Source of the DNA: Actinomycetes bacterium
GTDB taxonomy: Bacteria > Actinomycetota > Actinomycetes > Mycobacteriales > Mycobacteriaceae
Direction: 5' to 3'
DNA: 36,312 nt
Assembly: GCA_022601275.1 (NCBI GenBank)
Contig: JAHZIT010000141.1
Coordinates: 1-36,312 of the forward strand
In this document: one piece after another, positions 8,355-20,182 of the stretch
Layout: each line of letters begins with the position of its first letter
Numbering within the stretch: position 1 is the first letter of the stretch
The notes under the pieces: generated by a model
Told to the model about the DNA's origin: nothing
Database searches by the model: none
The model's input: only the letters and a program-made list of their open reading frames with translations
Translations under genes and position numbers: made by a program

Positions 8355-8678
8355 TCAGTCCTCACCCTGCGGCGGCAAGTCTTTGACAACCTGCGGATCG
8401 TTGTCGGTCTGGCCGACCTTCGACGCACCGCCGGGCGACCCCAGTTCGGCGAAGAAGTCGGCGTTGATCTGCGTGTATGCATCCCACTGATCTGGAACGT
8501 CGTCTTCGTAATAGATTGCCTCGACCGGGCACACCGGCTCACAGGCGCCGCAGTCGACGCACTCGTCCGGATGGATGTACAGCATGCGTGCGCCCTCGTA
8601 GATGCAGTCGACAGGACACTCTTCAATGCATGCCTTGTCTTTGACGTCGACGCAAGGTTCGGCGATCGTGTACGTCAC
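8355..8678 (-). CDS. fdxC: FdxC: seven-iron ferredoxin
   Basis: This 107-residue electron carrier has the 3Fe-4S/4Fe-4S pattern: CVDVKDKACIEECPVDC near the N-terminus and CVDCGACEPVCP in the middle, followed by a conserved acidic tail ending DLPPQGED. The start is GTG at 8678 (VTYTIAEPCVD), set by a very good ribosome-binding site, AGGAGAAG at 8683-8690 on the minus strand. The longer frame beginning at 8693 lacks such a site. It heads a probable fdxC-dapC operon and is divergent from the PadR gene. Redox partners cannot be told from sequence. In mycobacteria such ferredoxins serve P450s and other reductases. Confidence 0.95.
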   Translation of the reverse strand: MTYTIAEPCVDVKDKACIEECPVDCIYEGARMLYIHPDECVDCGACEPVCPVEAIYYEDDVPDQWDAYTQINADFFAELGSPGGASKVGQTDNDPQVVKDLPPQGED

Positions 8679-8892
8679 TAAACTTCTCCTCAAGTCCTCT
8701 CGAACTACCTAGGGTGGGGCTGTTCTCTAGGCAGGTCTCAGCTGGGGACGGCGACCGGCCCCAGCAAGTATCCCTGCCGGTCGGTGGGCGCCCGTCTCAG
8801 TGTGCCCTAAGTTCTGTGTCTCCCCAGTGCGGGGTCTTACATGGTTACTGATACTAAACGTTGCACATACAAGCTGCCTAGCAAAAATTGGC

Positions 8893-8923
8893 TATGCTCC
8901 CAAGTGCACTGCAACTAGTTGCA
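8893..8923 (+). promoter_or_regulatory. Candidate promoter and PadR operator upstream of the PadR-fadH operon
   Basis: TGCAACTAGTTGCA at 8910-8923 is a perfect 14-bp palindrome of the form TGCA-N6-TGCA, the layout recognised by PadR-family AphA as I recall. A -10-like TATGCT sits at 8893-8898, which would place the palindrome just after the transcription start, a good position for autorepression. A second -10-like TACGCT (8942-8947) could give a leaderless mRNA starting at the ATG at 8954, which has no clear ribosome-binding site. The rest of the 275-bp fdxC-PadR gap holds no gene I can see. Confidence 0.55.
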
Positions 8924-8953
8924 TAAGGCCCTATTGATACCTACGCTGCGCCC

Positions 8954-11598
<2,645 letters not shown>

Positions 11599-11788
11599 AT
11601 TCGGCGTCCAGCGAATTCACAGCTAGGGCTGTTAACTTACAGAAAGCGACAGGTACTGCACGCAGTTCGGCAAGCCCCGCATCTCCATCTCTCGTCAATA
11701 CCCAGCGAAGCTCGTCGCTACGTGCTAAGGGTGGTCAAACGAGCTGTTCCCGAAATCTATGCGCCCTCCGGGGGCCAAGGGGTTCGCG

Positions 11789-14700
11789 ATGGAAGGTACT
11801 AGGTACATAGGCTGGGCCGGGTCGTTGGCGGTGGCACTGGGTGTCGCCGGAGCCGGGGCCGCTGCTCCCGCAATCGCCTGGGCTGAGCCCGGTTCCGGCA
11901 CGGATACCGCGAAGTCGAAGTCCCCGGATTCTTCCCCTCAATCGTCATCGGGCGACGATTCCTCGACAAGCGACACGGTATCCACCGGTCCCGAGTCATC
12001 CACCGGTCCCGAGTCTCCTTCCGCCACCGACGCCGACCCGGATTCCCATGCGGGTTCTGCCGAGTTGACTTCGGATTCCTACGATGAGCCCGATTTCGAC
12101 GCTGAGCCCGATTTCGACGGGTCGAAGCCCGATTCCGACGATGAGCCCGATTCCGACGATGAGCCCGAGCTCAGCGGCGAGGTTGCCGAGCCAGACATAG
12201 CCGACGAATCCATCGAAGAAGATCTCATCAACGATGAGGAAGGCGCCGCCGATGCAGTAGTGCTAGTAATGCCCGAAGTTGCTGCTGAAGAAACGATCGC
12301 CGACGTTGTTTCCAACGCTGCGACCCCCGACGATGACGGCAGGGCGGGCTACGGTGACGAAGCCGTGCTTGACCGGGCCCCCGGCCCTGTGTTGTCGAGC
12401 ACCGGCGTTGAGGGGATCCACGCCGGTCAGGAATCGCCTTCGTCGTCGACAGACCAGGTGGCTGCGATCACGGCCGACGAGATCCCCGAAGCCGCTGGGA
12501 CTGGGGATGAGCCGGCCACTACCTTGGCCTTGCCGATTTCCACCACCACATTCGGGTCAGCGCCGGAAGCAGCGGAGATTCCCCAAACCGCACCCGACGC
12601 TGCCCCTCAGATCTCCGCAGTGGCGCTGACGCCGTATCTGCCGCCCGGCGTCCCGAGCGTTCCGGTTCCCTCGCCGCCGCCGCTGGCCGCGCTGGCCTGG
12701 ACCCGCCGCGACGCCGACCAAACACCGCTAAACAGCAGCACCGGCAGCAGCGCACTCGTCAGCGTGGCAGCCACCGGGCCGACGATGCCTGGCCCCGGAT
12801 CGACGGCTGAGGTGGTGACGGCCGCCAGCGAACAGGAGTCCATATTCACCGCCATCGGGAATTGGTTCCAGCGCACCTTCTTCGCCGCCTCACCCACCTT
12901 CGCGCCCCAGTCGGTGTCGGTGAACATCCAGGACGGGGCAAGCAGCGAGGCGTTCGAGTTGGGCGCCGAGGATGCCGACACCGACACCCTCAGCTACACC
13001 ATCGACGGAAAGGCGACCGGAACCGGAACCGCCTCCGGCACGCTGAACATCACGGGCGAGTCGGCCACCTATACCCCGCCGGCCGGCTGGGACGGCGCAA
13101 CCGCGTACACCGACACGTTCACCGTTACCGCTTCCGATGACGACGGCGGCTTCCATATCCACGGCCTCTCAGGTCTGCTCTACAATCTGACCTTCGGCTT
13201 GATCGGCGACCCCGGGCATACCGCCACCAGCACGGTCACCGTCACTGCGCTCGGCGTGCCCACACCACCGCAGCCCCCTGCACCCGAACCAGAACCCGAG
13301 CCTCCCGCGCCCGAGCCCCCTGCACCTGAACCAGAACCCGAGCCGCCCGCACCCGAACCAGAACCCGAACCACCCGCACCCGAGCCCCCTGCACCCGAGC
13401 CCCCTGCACCCGAACCAGAACCCGAGCCACCCGCACCCGAACCCGAGCCCGAGCCCGAACCACCCACGCCAGAACCCGAACCACCCGCGGGCCCGAATCT
13501 GTTGCAGAATCCGACGTTTAGCGACGGCTTGAGCGGATGGCAATTGTCCGGGGATGTCTCCAGCATCGACGACGGCGGTGACGCAGCGGTGCGGCTCGCC
13601 GCAACCACAACCTCCGATGCTCGAATATCCCAGCGGGTCACCAACCTGAAGCCACAAACGCTATACACGCTGGCCCTCACGATGCGGACCAGCGGGTCTG
13701 TTCCCAGCGATGTGTGGGGGGTCTGGGGTGTCATCGACGGACCCCAGCTCGACAAAACCGGCGCGGGCCAATCAACAACGTTGGCCCAGCGGCGGCTGAC
13801 GGTCTACACCGGCGCCGAGGCCACCGAGGTCACCGTCTTCGTCACCGCCGGCCGCAACTCCCCCGCCGGAGTTGTGACCGTCACCGACGTGCGGTTCGTC
13901 GAGGGCGCTATGGATCCGCCGGTGATCGATCCCGACGCCCCGGGTGCATCACCGCCACCATTGGTGAGTCTGCCCGGTCCCGGCGAGAACCTCGTCAGCA
14001 ACGGGCAATTCGCGCCTGGCGCCCAAGGCTGGGTGCTCGACCAGGCGGTGCTTCAACCTGACGGCACCATGCGCATCGCATCGACGCCGGAACAGACCGG
14101 GCGCATAGCCCAGGACCTGCCCATGCTGCTGGCACCCAACAGCGATTACGTGCTGACCGCGCGCGCCCGAGTCGATGCCGGTGACGCCACCATCACTGTC
14201 GCCAGCCCGGACGGCGCGCTGCATGCATGGCAGCTGATCAATGACAACGCCTGGCAGCCGGTGGAAATCGCGTTTACCACACCGGACCATTGGGTATCGG
14301 TCAAAGTGGCCGCCGAGAACTGGCGCGGCGACCATAGCGCGCTCTACGTCGACGACCTCACCCTCGTCGCCAACGGGCGCGAGTGGCTCGACACCCCCGA
14401 CCCCTATCCCAGCCCGCAGCCCGAACTATTCGATGACTTCACCAACGGCATAGATCCCGAGCGCTGGCTCATCGCCGACAAAGCGTGGGGCGGGGACAAC
14501 GGCGGCGTGGTCCCCGCCAACGTCGACGTTGTCGACGGCATCGTACGCCTGGCCGCCCACGGCGACCTGTACGCCGGCGATGTCGTGGGACACGGCGATC
14601 GCACCAGCCGCGTCGGCGCAACCATAGTCACCCGTGATTACTACGCCTCCGGACGCTACGAAGTTCGTGCCCGCGTGCCGCAGGCATTGGGAGCGGCGAG

Positions 14701-15304
14701 TGCCTTCTGGAGCTATCACTACATCGAATATCACCCCGCGCAGCCGGAATACTGGACCGAGCCCAACCGTATCCGCAATTCCGAAATCGACTGGGAGTTC
14801 CCCACTGCGCGTGACGATGGATCCCCAAATGACCCAGTGAGTTTCGAGCACGCACGGGCCAACACGTGGGGTGGCAAGTTCGGTGGCGAAGGCGGCAACG
14901 TGTCGCTGCGACCCAACATCGGTGATCTCGTCGCCGACGGTGAATTCCACACTTACGCTTACGAATGGCACGCCGGCGGCGACGGCCGGGACCCGTTTGT
15001 CGCATGGTCTATCGACGACGTCGAAGTGGCCCGTTACACCGGCGAATCGTTCGGCCAGGATAACGTCCCCCATCGCGCATCCCGCTTCTGGATCGGAATC
15101 TGGTTCCCCGCATCGGCATACCGCGATCATGTCGGCTGGGCCGGAGACCCCGACTTCGACACCGCCTACCTCGACATCGACTGGGTGCGCGTCACACCGA
15201 CATACGCTCCGGCGGACAGCTATGAACCAGAAACATGGCCCAATGGCTTCTACGCAACACCAGATCAATACCCGCAGTACCGAATCGACCGCGAACAACC
15301 CTGA
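11789..15304 (+). CDS. Large secreted GH16-family glycoside hydrolase with CBM-like and Pro-rich modules
   Basis: This 1171-residue exported protein probably hydrolyses a beta-glucan-type polysaccharide. Residues 1-32 are a signal peptide (RYIGWAGSLAVALGVAGAG, cut after AWA). Then come an acidic Ser/Asp/Glu-rich region (~35-190), a linker, a cadherin/VCBS-like domain (~370-487), a Pro-Glu-Ala repeat (~493-568), two jelly-roll domains resembling CBM4/9 (NLLQNPTFSDGLSGWQL, ~570-705; NLVSNGQFAPGAQGWVL, ~734-863) and a C-terminal GH16 domain (~880-1136). The GH16 signature ExDxE is intact as Glu999-Ile-Asp1001-Trp-Glu1003, giving nucleophile and acid/base. AAGGGG at 11777-11782 selects the ATG at 11789 over 11759. 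The signal-peptide style is typical of environmental mycobacterial exported proteins. The exact substrate and the carbohydrate binding are inferred. Confidence 0.85.
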   Translation: MEGTRYIGWAGSLAVALGVAGAGAAAPAIAWAEPGSGTDTAKSKSPDSSPQSSSGDDSSTSDTVSTGPESSTGPESPSATDADPDSHAGSAELTSDSYDEPDFDAEPDFDGSKPDSDDEPDSDDEPELSGEVAEPDIADESIEEDLINDEEGAADAVVLVMPEVAAEETIADVVSNAATPDDDGRAGYGDEAVLDRAPGPVLSSTGVEGIHAGQESPSSSTDQVAAITADEIPEAAGTGDEPATTLALPISTTTFGSAPEAAEIPQTAPDAAPQISAVALTPYLPPGVPSVPVPSPPPLAALAWTRRDADQTPLNSSTGSSALVSVAATGPTMPGPGSTAEVVTAASEQESIFTAIGNWFQRTFFAASPTFAPQSVSVNIQDGASSEAFELGAEDADTDTLSYTIDGKATGTGTASGTLNITGESATYTPPAGWDGATAYTDTFTVTASDDDGGFHIHGLSGLLYNLTFGLIGDPGHTATSTVTVTALGVPTPPQPPAPEPEPEPPAPEPPAPEPEPEPPAPEPEPEPPAPEPPAPEPPAPEPEPEPPAPEPEPEPEPPTPEPEPPAGPNLLQNPTFSDGLSGWQLSGDVSSIDDGGDAAVRLAATTTSDARISQRVTNLKPQTLYTLALTMRTSGSVPSDVWGVWGVIDGPQLDKTGAGQSTTLAQRRLTVYTGAEATEVTVFVTAGRNSPAGVVTVTDVRFVEGAMDPPVIDPDAPGASPPPLVSLPGPGENLVSNGQFAPGAQGWVLDQAVLQPDGTMRIASTPEQTGRIAQDLPMLLAPNSDYVLTARARVDAGDATITVASPDGALHAWQLINDNAWQPVEIAFTTPDHWVSVKVAAENWRGDHSALYVDDLTLVANGREWLDTPDPYPSPQPELFDDFTNGIDPERWLIADKAWGGDNGGVVPANVDVVDGIVRLAAHGDLYAGDVVGHGDRTSRVGATIVTRDYYASGRYEVRARVPQALGAASAFWSYHYIEYHPAQPEYWTEPNRIRNSEIDWEFPTARDDGSPNDPVSFEHARANTWGGKFGGEGGNVSLRPNIGDLVADGEFHTYAYEWHAGGDGRDPFVAWSIDDVEVARYTGESFGQDNVPHRASRFWIGIWFPASAYRDHVGWAGDPDFDTAYLDIDWVRVTPTYAPADSYEPETWPNGFYATPDQYPQYRIDREQP
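13265..13492 (+). repeat. Low-complexity repeat encoding a Pro-Ala-Glu linker
   Basis: Irregular copies of codons for PEPEPEPPAPEP make up about 76 residues of the GH16 protein, between the cadherin-like and first CBM-like domains. It would form a stiff, extended spacer, possibly crossing the outer cell wall. Repeat number is likely to vary between strains and to be error-prone in assembly. Confidence 0.85.
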
Positions 15305-15444
15305 CTACCCTGCTGGCGCAGTGCACCCGGCCCTCAGCACGTGCATGAACGCGATGGCGATCGCCAATTATGGGCAGATTGACCGCACCAGGGGTTGAAC
15401 TCGCCCAATCCCGTTGCATAACTGTGTCATCGATGTGTGCGCGG

Positions 15445-16701
15445 TCAGGCTCGGACGGCCCACATGCGGCGCGAGGACGGAATCGGATTGGTGGGACGCG
15501 CGGGAAGATATCGCAGCACCATGCCAGCGGCGAGCAGAGCGGCGAATGACCCTACAGCCACCGCGGTTCGGGGTCCGCCCAGGTCGGCGATCCAGCCGAT
15601 GATCGGGGCTCCGATCGGAAGCCCCCCTAGAAGCACCATCGCAGCCAGGGCCATCACCCGACCACGCATCTCGGGCGCACATCGCTGCTGCAGCAACGCA
15701 GTCGAGGCGGTGACGAAAAACAGAGCGGTAGCCCCGGCGGCAAGACCGGCGATCGCAGCCAGCACCACGCTCGGCGAGACCGCAATCAAGCCGTTCGCCA
15801 GCGCGAAGGCGATGATGGCGCCGATGAGCAGTCGCAGGTCGATCTCGCGAAGACGCGCCACCGCCAGGGCACCAATAACGGACCCGACACTGATAGCGGT
15901 GTAAAGCAAGACGTAGACGGCTACGCCGCCGTCGAACGTTTGATGCGCCAGCAATGGAACGAGCACCTGGTGGTTGAACCCAAACGTGGCGACGACCCCG
16001 GTCAGCAACAGCGCAATCCGCAACTCGGGGACTCGCCAGGCGTATCGAAAGCCCGCGCGCACCGCGTGGGGTTCCTGCGCCGCCTCTGTGACCTGCAGTG
16101 CGTCACGTCGTATCAGCAGCACGAAAGCCAGGGTGACAACGTGACTGACGGCGTTGACGACGAAGCACCATCCGATACCCGTTGACGCGATCAGCACGCC
16201 CGCAGCGAGCGGGCCGAGGACCCGGCCGACCGCGGTGATGCCACTGTTGAGGCTCACCGCACGGGCGATGCCGTCCTCTCCGACGAGTTCGGCAACGAAG
16301 GCCCGCCGGACGGGATTCTCGACGGCGTGGAGCACTCCGTACACCAACGTCAAACCGTAGATAAATGCCATGGTGCCGACTCCAGCGAGCACCACCGCAC
16401 CGAGGGCCGCCGCCTGGCCGACGACCAAGATTTGTGTCGCAATGAGCAAGCGGTACTTGTCGACGCGGTCGGCGAGAGCCCCGGTCCATGGCCCTAACAC
16501 CAGCAGCGGTCCGAATGTCGCTACAGCGAGCCAGCCAAGGGCAGCCCCGCCGACAGTGAGTTCGCTGACGAGCCAGGCCAGCGCCACGAACTGCAGCCAG
16601 GTGCCCGACTGTGATGCAACCTGACTGGCGAGAAAAAGCCGGAAGTTGCGAAGCATTGGGGCGCGCGGCGAGTTTCGCCGAGCCCTCGGTGTTTTGCGCA
16701 T
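15445..16701 (-). CDS. MFS transporter (MFS_3/EntS-like exporter)
   Basis: This integral membrane protein of about 418 residues has roughly twelve hydrophobic segments. The N-terminal half (MLRNFRLFLASQVASQSGTWLQFVALAWLVSELT, then GPWTGALADRVDKYRLL) and PVRRAFVAELVG, LNSGITAVGRVLGPLAAGVL are characteristic of the MFS_3 group that includes the enterobactin exporter EntS and many drug or siderophore exporters. Substrate and direction cannot be told from sequence. The open frame runs to 16896, but the upstream part has no transporter character. ATG 16701 gives a short basic leader (RKTPRARRNSPRAP) before the first membrane helix, and another ATG 15 codons later (MLRNFRLF) is possible. It converges with the GH16 gene and is divergent from the alpha/beta hydrolase. 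Confidence 0.85.
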   Translation of the reverse strand: MRKTPRARRNSPRAPMLRNFRLFLASQVASQSGTWLQFVALAWLVSELTVGGAALGWLAVATFGPLLVLGPWTGALADRVDKYRLLIATQILVVGQAAALGAVVLAGVGTMAFIYGLTLVYGVLHAVENPVRRAFVAELVGEDGIARAVSLNSGITAVGRVLGPLAAGVLIASTGIGWCFVVNAVSHVVTLAFVLLIRRDALQVTEAAQEPHAVRAGFRYAWRVPELRIALLLTGVVATFGFNHQVLVPLLAHQTFDGGVAVYVLLYTAISVGSVIGALAVARLREIDLRLLIGAIIAFALANGLIAVSPSVVLAAIAGLAAGATALFFVTASTALLQQRCAPEMRGRVMALAAMVLLGGLPIGAPIIGWIADLGGPRTAVAVGSFAALLAAGMVLRYLPARPTNPIPSSRRMWAVRA

Positions 16702-16918
16702 GCAACGAGCCTGAAGGCCCCGGATGGAACCGCGATGAGCGAAAGATGAGCGAACTGTCACAATTTTCCGCGCACAGCTCATCTGGTGGCACATTCCGCG
16801 GGCGGGCCCGGCACAGTCCGCGCGCAGTTTTCGTGAGAACTCCTTAATCAAACGGACCCGGCTGCTCTCATCCAGGCTCGCCACTCTGGTTGTCACAGAA
16901 CCGAAAAGGAGTCAAGTC

Positions 16919-17932
16919 ATGAACTTCGTTACCCAGATCGACACTGAACCCGCAATTCGCGGGCGCCGTCGCACCGCTGGCCGGCCCGGCCCATACCAGC
17001 TGAAGAAACCCGAGGTGACTGTGACGACGAGCGACGGCATCGAGTTGGCCGTACGCGACTACCGCCCACAATCGATCAGCCATACAGTGGTCTTGCTGCA
17101 TGGGTTATGTGTCAGCGACGCGGTGTGGTTGCGCCAGATCGACTACTTGAATCGGCTCCACGGCAGGAACATCCGCGTCATCAGCTACGACCACCGCGGT
17201 CACGGCAGGTCCAGCTGCGCGTCCGCCGACACCTACCACATCGACCAGCTTGCGAGCGACCTGGCCGACGTCCTTACCGCACTCAATGTCAGCGACCCGC
17301 TCACCATTGTCGGCCACTCGATGGGCGGGATGACGGCACTGGCCTACCTGGCCCGATCCAGCGCCGACCGGCCAGTCGATCCCCAAGGTCTGGTCCTGGC
17401 CGCCACCACGGCAGGCCGACTTGTGCAACAGGGTCTGGGTCGACTACTGGCCACCCCCGGAGCGGGCGCGCTGCTCACGCTTGTCGGCCACCTACCCAAG
17501 CCGGCCCTCGATGCGCTGGCCGGGCCGGTGTGCTCGACGCTGGGCAGGATCTGGCCGGCACAGCGCACCATGCTGACGACGGTGCGGAGCAGGATCGCCA
17601 GCGCACCGGTACCCACCGCCGCCGGATTCCTGCCCACGCTGCGCAGCTATGACCAGTACGAGATCCTCGACGGTATCCGCGCCAACACAGTCATCGTCAG
17701 CGGTGGCACCGACCCGCTCACTCCGGCGTCGCACTCCGAGGAGCTTGCCAGCGCCATCCCAGGCGCCGCGCACATGCACCTGCCCCAGGCCGGACACATG
17801 CTTCCCCGCGAAGCGCCCGACGTCATCAACCACGCCATCCGGCACGCAATGCACCCTGAGCGCACCGAGCCGTTCGCTAACAGTATCCACAATATCTCAA
17901 CGAGCACAACGGGTTTGGGAATTGCAGCGTAA
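16919..17932 (+). CDS. Alpha/beta-fold hydrolase
   Basis: This 337-residue hydrolase has an intact Ser-Asp-His triad: Ser134 in GHSMGG, Asp265 in SGGTDPLTP and His293 in AGHMLP. The oxyanion region is LLHGLCVSD, and DHRGHGRS follows as in esterase/lipase and haloperoxidase-like members. No signal peptide is visible. The N-terminal 30 residues are basic and probably disordered. AAAGGAG at 16905-16911 supports the ATG. The gene lies about 70 bases upstream of a wax ester/triacylglycerol synthase in the same orientation, which suggests a lipid ester substrate. The precise reaction is not determinable. Confidence 0.88.
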   Translation: MNFVTQIDTEPAIRGRRRTAGRPGPYQLKKPEVTVTTSDGIELAVRDYRPQSISHTVVLLHGLCVSDAVWLRQIDYLNRLHGRNIRVISYDHRGHGRSSCASADTYHIDQLASDLADVLTALNVSDPLTIVGHSMGGMTALAYLARSSADRPVDPQGLVLAATTAGRLVQQGLGRLLATPGAGALLTLVGHLPKPALDALAGPVCSTLGRIWPAQRTMLTTVRSRIASAPVPTAAGFLPTLRSYDQYEILDGIRANTVIVSGGTDPLTPASHSEELASAIPGAAHMHLPQAGHMLPREAPDVINHAIRHAMHPERTEPFANSIHNISTSTTGLGIAA

Positions 17933-18009
17933 ACGACGAGATATCGCGCAGGCGACATTGGCACGCCTATCACCAACCACGCAACACTCGATGAGAAGAG
18001 GAGATGGCC

Positions 18010-19467
18010 ATGCAACAGCTGACCGGTTTGGATGCAACGTTTCTAGCCCTGGACTCACCCACAGTATGCAGCCACCTGGGCTGCATGGCAGTGCTGGATC
18101 CGCCGGCGCGCGGCCCCGCGCTCAACCTGCTACGCCTCACTGAACTCATCGAGTCGCGGCTGCATCTTGCTCCGCCGTTTCGTCGGCGCATAGTGGAGGT
18201 GCCCTTCGGGTTGGATCAGCCGTACTGGATCGAGGACCCGCACTTCGACATCGAGTTCCACGTCCGCGAACTGGCGTTGCCCGCGCCCGGGGACACTCAC
18301 CAATTGGCCACTATGGCGGCGCGCTTGCACGAGCGGCCGCTGGACCGCAGGCACCCGTTGTGGGAGATGTATCTGATTCACGGACTCGCCGGAGGCCGCA
18401 AGGCTCTCTACACCAAGGTTCATCACGCGGCGATCGACGGAGTCGCGGGCAACAACCTGCTCATCGCACTGTTCGACACTTCCGCCGATCCCCGCATGGA
18501 ACGTCCGGCGGTCCCATGGCGCCCCGACGACGAACCCGGCGCCGGGACCTTACTGGCCCGCAGTGCAGTGTCGGCGGCGCGCCACCCGCTTCGGCTAGCG
18601 CGGCTATCCGCCGATCTGATCCGTTCGCTGCCCGCCATGGCCAATAGCCCTGGGCGGCCGCGTCTGACTGCGCTCGACCGGTTCATCCCGCGCCGGGGCC
18701 GCAGCGCACTGGCGTCGGCCCCGCCACTGATTGCACCGCGAACACCGTTCAACAAGATGCTCGGGCCACGCCGGCGGTGCGCCTTCGGCGAACTACCGCT
18801 GGCAAAAGTGAAGCGGGTCAAGGACTTCGCCGGGGTAACCGTCAACGATGTTGTGATGGCCCTGTGCGCCGGCGGGTTGCGCACCTGGCTGCGCGACCAC
18901 AACGCGCTTCCCCCGGGTCCGCTGCTGGCCGCCGCCCCGGTGTCCATCCGCGCCGAGCATCACCAGGCTACGGAGGGGAATCGCTTTTCCAAGGTCATCG
19001 CGCCGCTGCCGACGCATCTGTCAGAACCCGGCGAGCGGCTACGTGCCGTGCACGAGGCCATGGAGGCGGCCAAGGACCAGTTCAGCTCTATGCCAACCGA
19101 TCTGTTCAACGATATCGCCGAGTTCTCGATGCCTGCCCTGACCAGTCAGGCCTGCCGGCTGGCCAACCGACTGCGGCTGTTCGAACGCATCTCGCCATTG
19201 AATCTTTTCGTCTCCAACGTCCCCGGCCCCACGATGGACATGTACCTGGGCGGCTCCCGCCTGCACGCCGTCTATCCGATGTCGACGATCGCCGACGGGC
19301 AGGGGCTCAACATCACGGTGCTGGGCTCTCGTGGCAGGCTCAACGTCGGGATCGTGGCCGATCCTGACCTGGTCCCCGACGTCGAGGCGCTGATGGACGC
19401 AATCGTCGATGAACTCAACTTGCTGGACATGCCAGCAGGGTCCGATTCCCAACGCTTGTCTGGTTGA
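18010..19467 (+). CDS. WS/DGAT acyltransferase (Tgs-type wax ester/triacylglycerol synthase)
   Basis: This acyltransferase of about 485 residues joins acyl-CoA to diacylglycerol or a fatty alcohol to make storage lipid at the membrane. The catalytic HHxxxDG motif is intact at about residues 138-144 (KVHHAAIDGVAGN), and the N-terminal MQQLTGLDATFLALD and NVTVSNVPGP-like FVSNVPGP motifs are family hallmarks. Two in-frame ATGs exist at 18004 and 18010. The purine-rich GAGGAG ends at 18003, so 18010 has proper spacing and 18004 does not. Mycobacteria carry many Tgs paralogues and I do not assign one. It is preceded by a hydrolase and followed by a broken SDR gene, an arrangement suggestive of a small lipid-metabolism operon. 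Confidence 0.92.
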   Translation: MQQLTGLDATFLALDSPTVCSHLGCMAVLDPPARGPALNLLRLTELIESRLHLAPPFRRRIVEVPFGLDQPYWIEDPHFDIEFHVRELALPAPGDTHQLATMAARLHERPLDRRHPLWEMYLIHGLAGGRKALYTKVHHAAIDGVAGNNLLIALFDTSADPRMERPAVPWRPDDEPGAGTLLARSAVSAARHPLRLARLSADLIRSLPAMANSPGRPRLTALDRFIPRRGRSALASAPPLIAPRTPFNKMLGPRRRCAFGELPLAKVKRVKDFAGVTVNDVVMALCAGGLRTWLRDHNALPPGPLLAAAPVSIRAEHHQATEGNRFSKVIAPLPTHLSEPGERLRAVHEAMEAAKDQFSSMPTDLFNDIAEFSMPALTSQACRLANRLRLFERISPLNLFVSNVPGPTMDMYLGGSRLHAVYPMSTIADGQGLNITVLGSRGRLNVGIVADPDLVPDVEALMDAIVDELNLLDMPAGSDSQRLSG

Positions 19468-19493
19468 CCATGTTGAGGAACGCGCGCCGCAGG

Positions 19494-19549
19494 GGCCGAT
19501 CGGGCCAGGCCGATCGGGATGGGCCGATCGGGACAGGCCGATCGGAACA
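19494..19549. repeat. 14-bp tandem array of the palindrome CCGATCGG, four copies
   Basis: The sequence GGCCGATCGG(G/A) begins at 19494, 19508, 19522 and 19536, an exact 14-bp period. Each unit contains the eight-base palindrome CCGATCGG followed by a variable three-base spacer. It lies in the 158-bp gap between the acyltransferase stop and the SDR start. It could be an array of protein-binding half-sites or a simple expanded repeat. Confidence 0.9.
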
Positions 19550-20182
19550 GGCGTGTTATCCCGCCCCGCACCAGACCAGCCTCTTACCCACAAACCCACC
19601 CTCGTAGAACCCGCCGGGAGGACCAATGACTGCCAGACTTGCCGAGAGGGTCGCGCTGATCACCGGAGGTGGCACGGGTATCGGTGCTGCCGTCGCTCGT
19701 CGGTTCGCCGCGGAGGGTGCCCGCGTGGTGGTCACCGGTCGTCGCCTTGAGCCCATCGAGTCGGTTGCCGCCGATACCGGTGGTGTGGCCGTCGCCGGCG
19801 ACACCAGCGTGACCGCGGACATGGCGGCAGCCGTCGCCGCGGCAGTGAATCACTTCGGTGGGCTGGACATCTTGGTCGCCAACGCCGGCATCGGGTGGGG
19901 CGCCGATGTCATGTCGGTCACCGACGAGAAGTGGCAACAGATGTTGGACATCAACGTGACAGGCCCGATGAAGGTGGCACGGGCGGCGTTGCCCGCGCTC
20001 ATCGACCGCGGCGGCGGGGCAATTGTCAATATCTCGTCGGTGGGCGGTTTGTCGGCCTCACCGCGGCAGGCAGGCTATGGCACGACCAAGGCCGCGCTGC
20101 TGGGCCTGACCCGATCCATGGCCACGACTACGGTCGTCACCGCATCCGGGTCAACACGGTATGCCCCGGCTGGGTTCGCACC

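Noticed and set aside
8822..8834. CCCC-AGTGC-GGGG hairpin in the fdxC-PadR gap as a riboswitch or attenuator
   Set aside because: Only a four-base stem with no supporting structure; too weak to call.
13265..13492. Pro-Glu-Ala repeat considered as evidence of a PE/PPE family protein
   Set aside because: There is no PE or PPE N-terminal domain; the segment is an interdomain linker in a GH16 protein with a Sec signal peptide.
15355..15366. Perfect palindrome TGGCGATCGCCA in the gap between the GH16 gene and the MFS gene, as a terminator
   Set aside because: It has no loop, no following U-tract, and GCGATCGC-type palindromes are frequent in high-GC genomes, so I do not call it a functional site.
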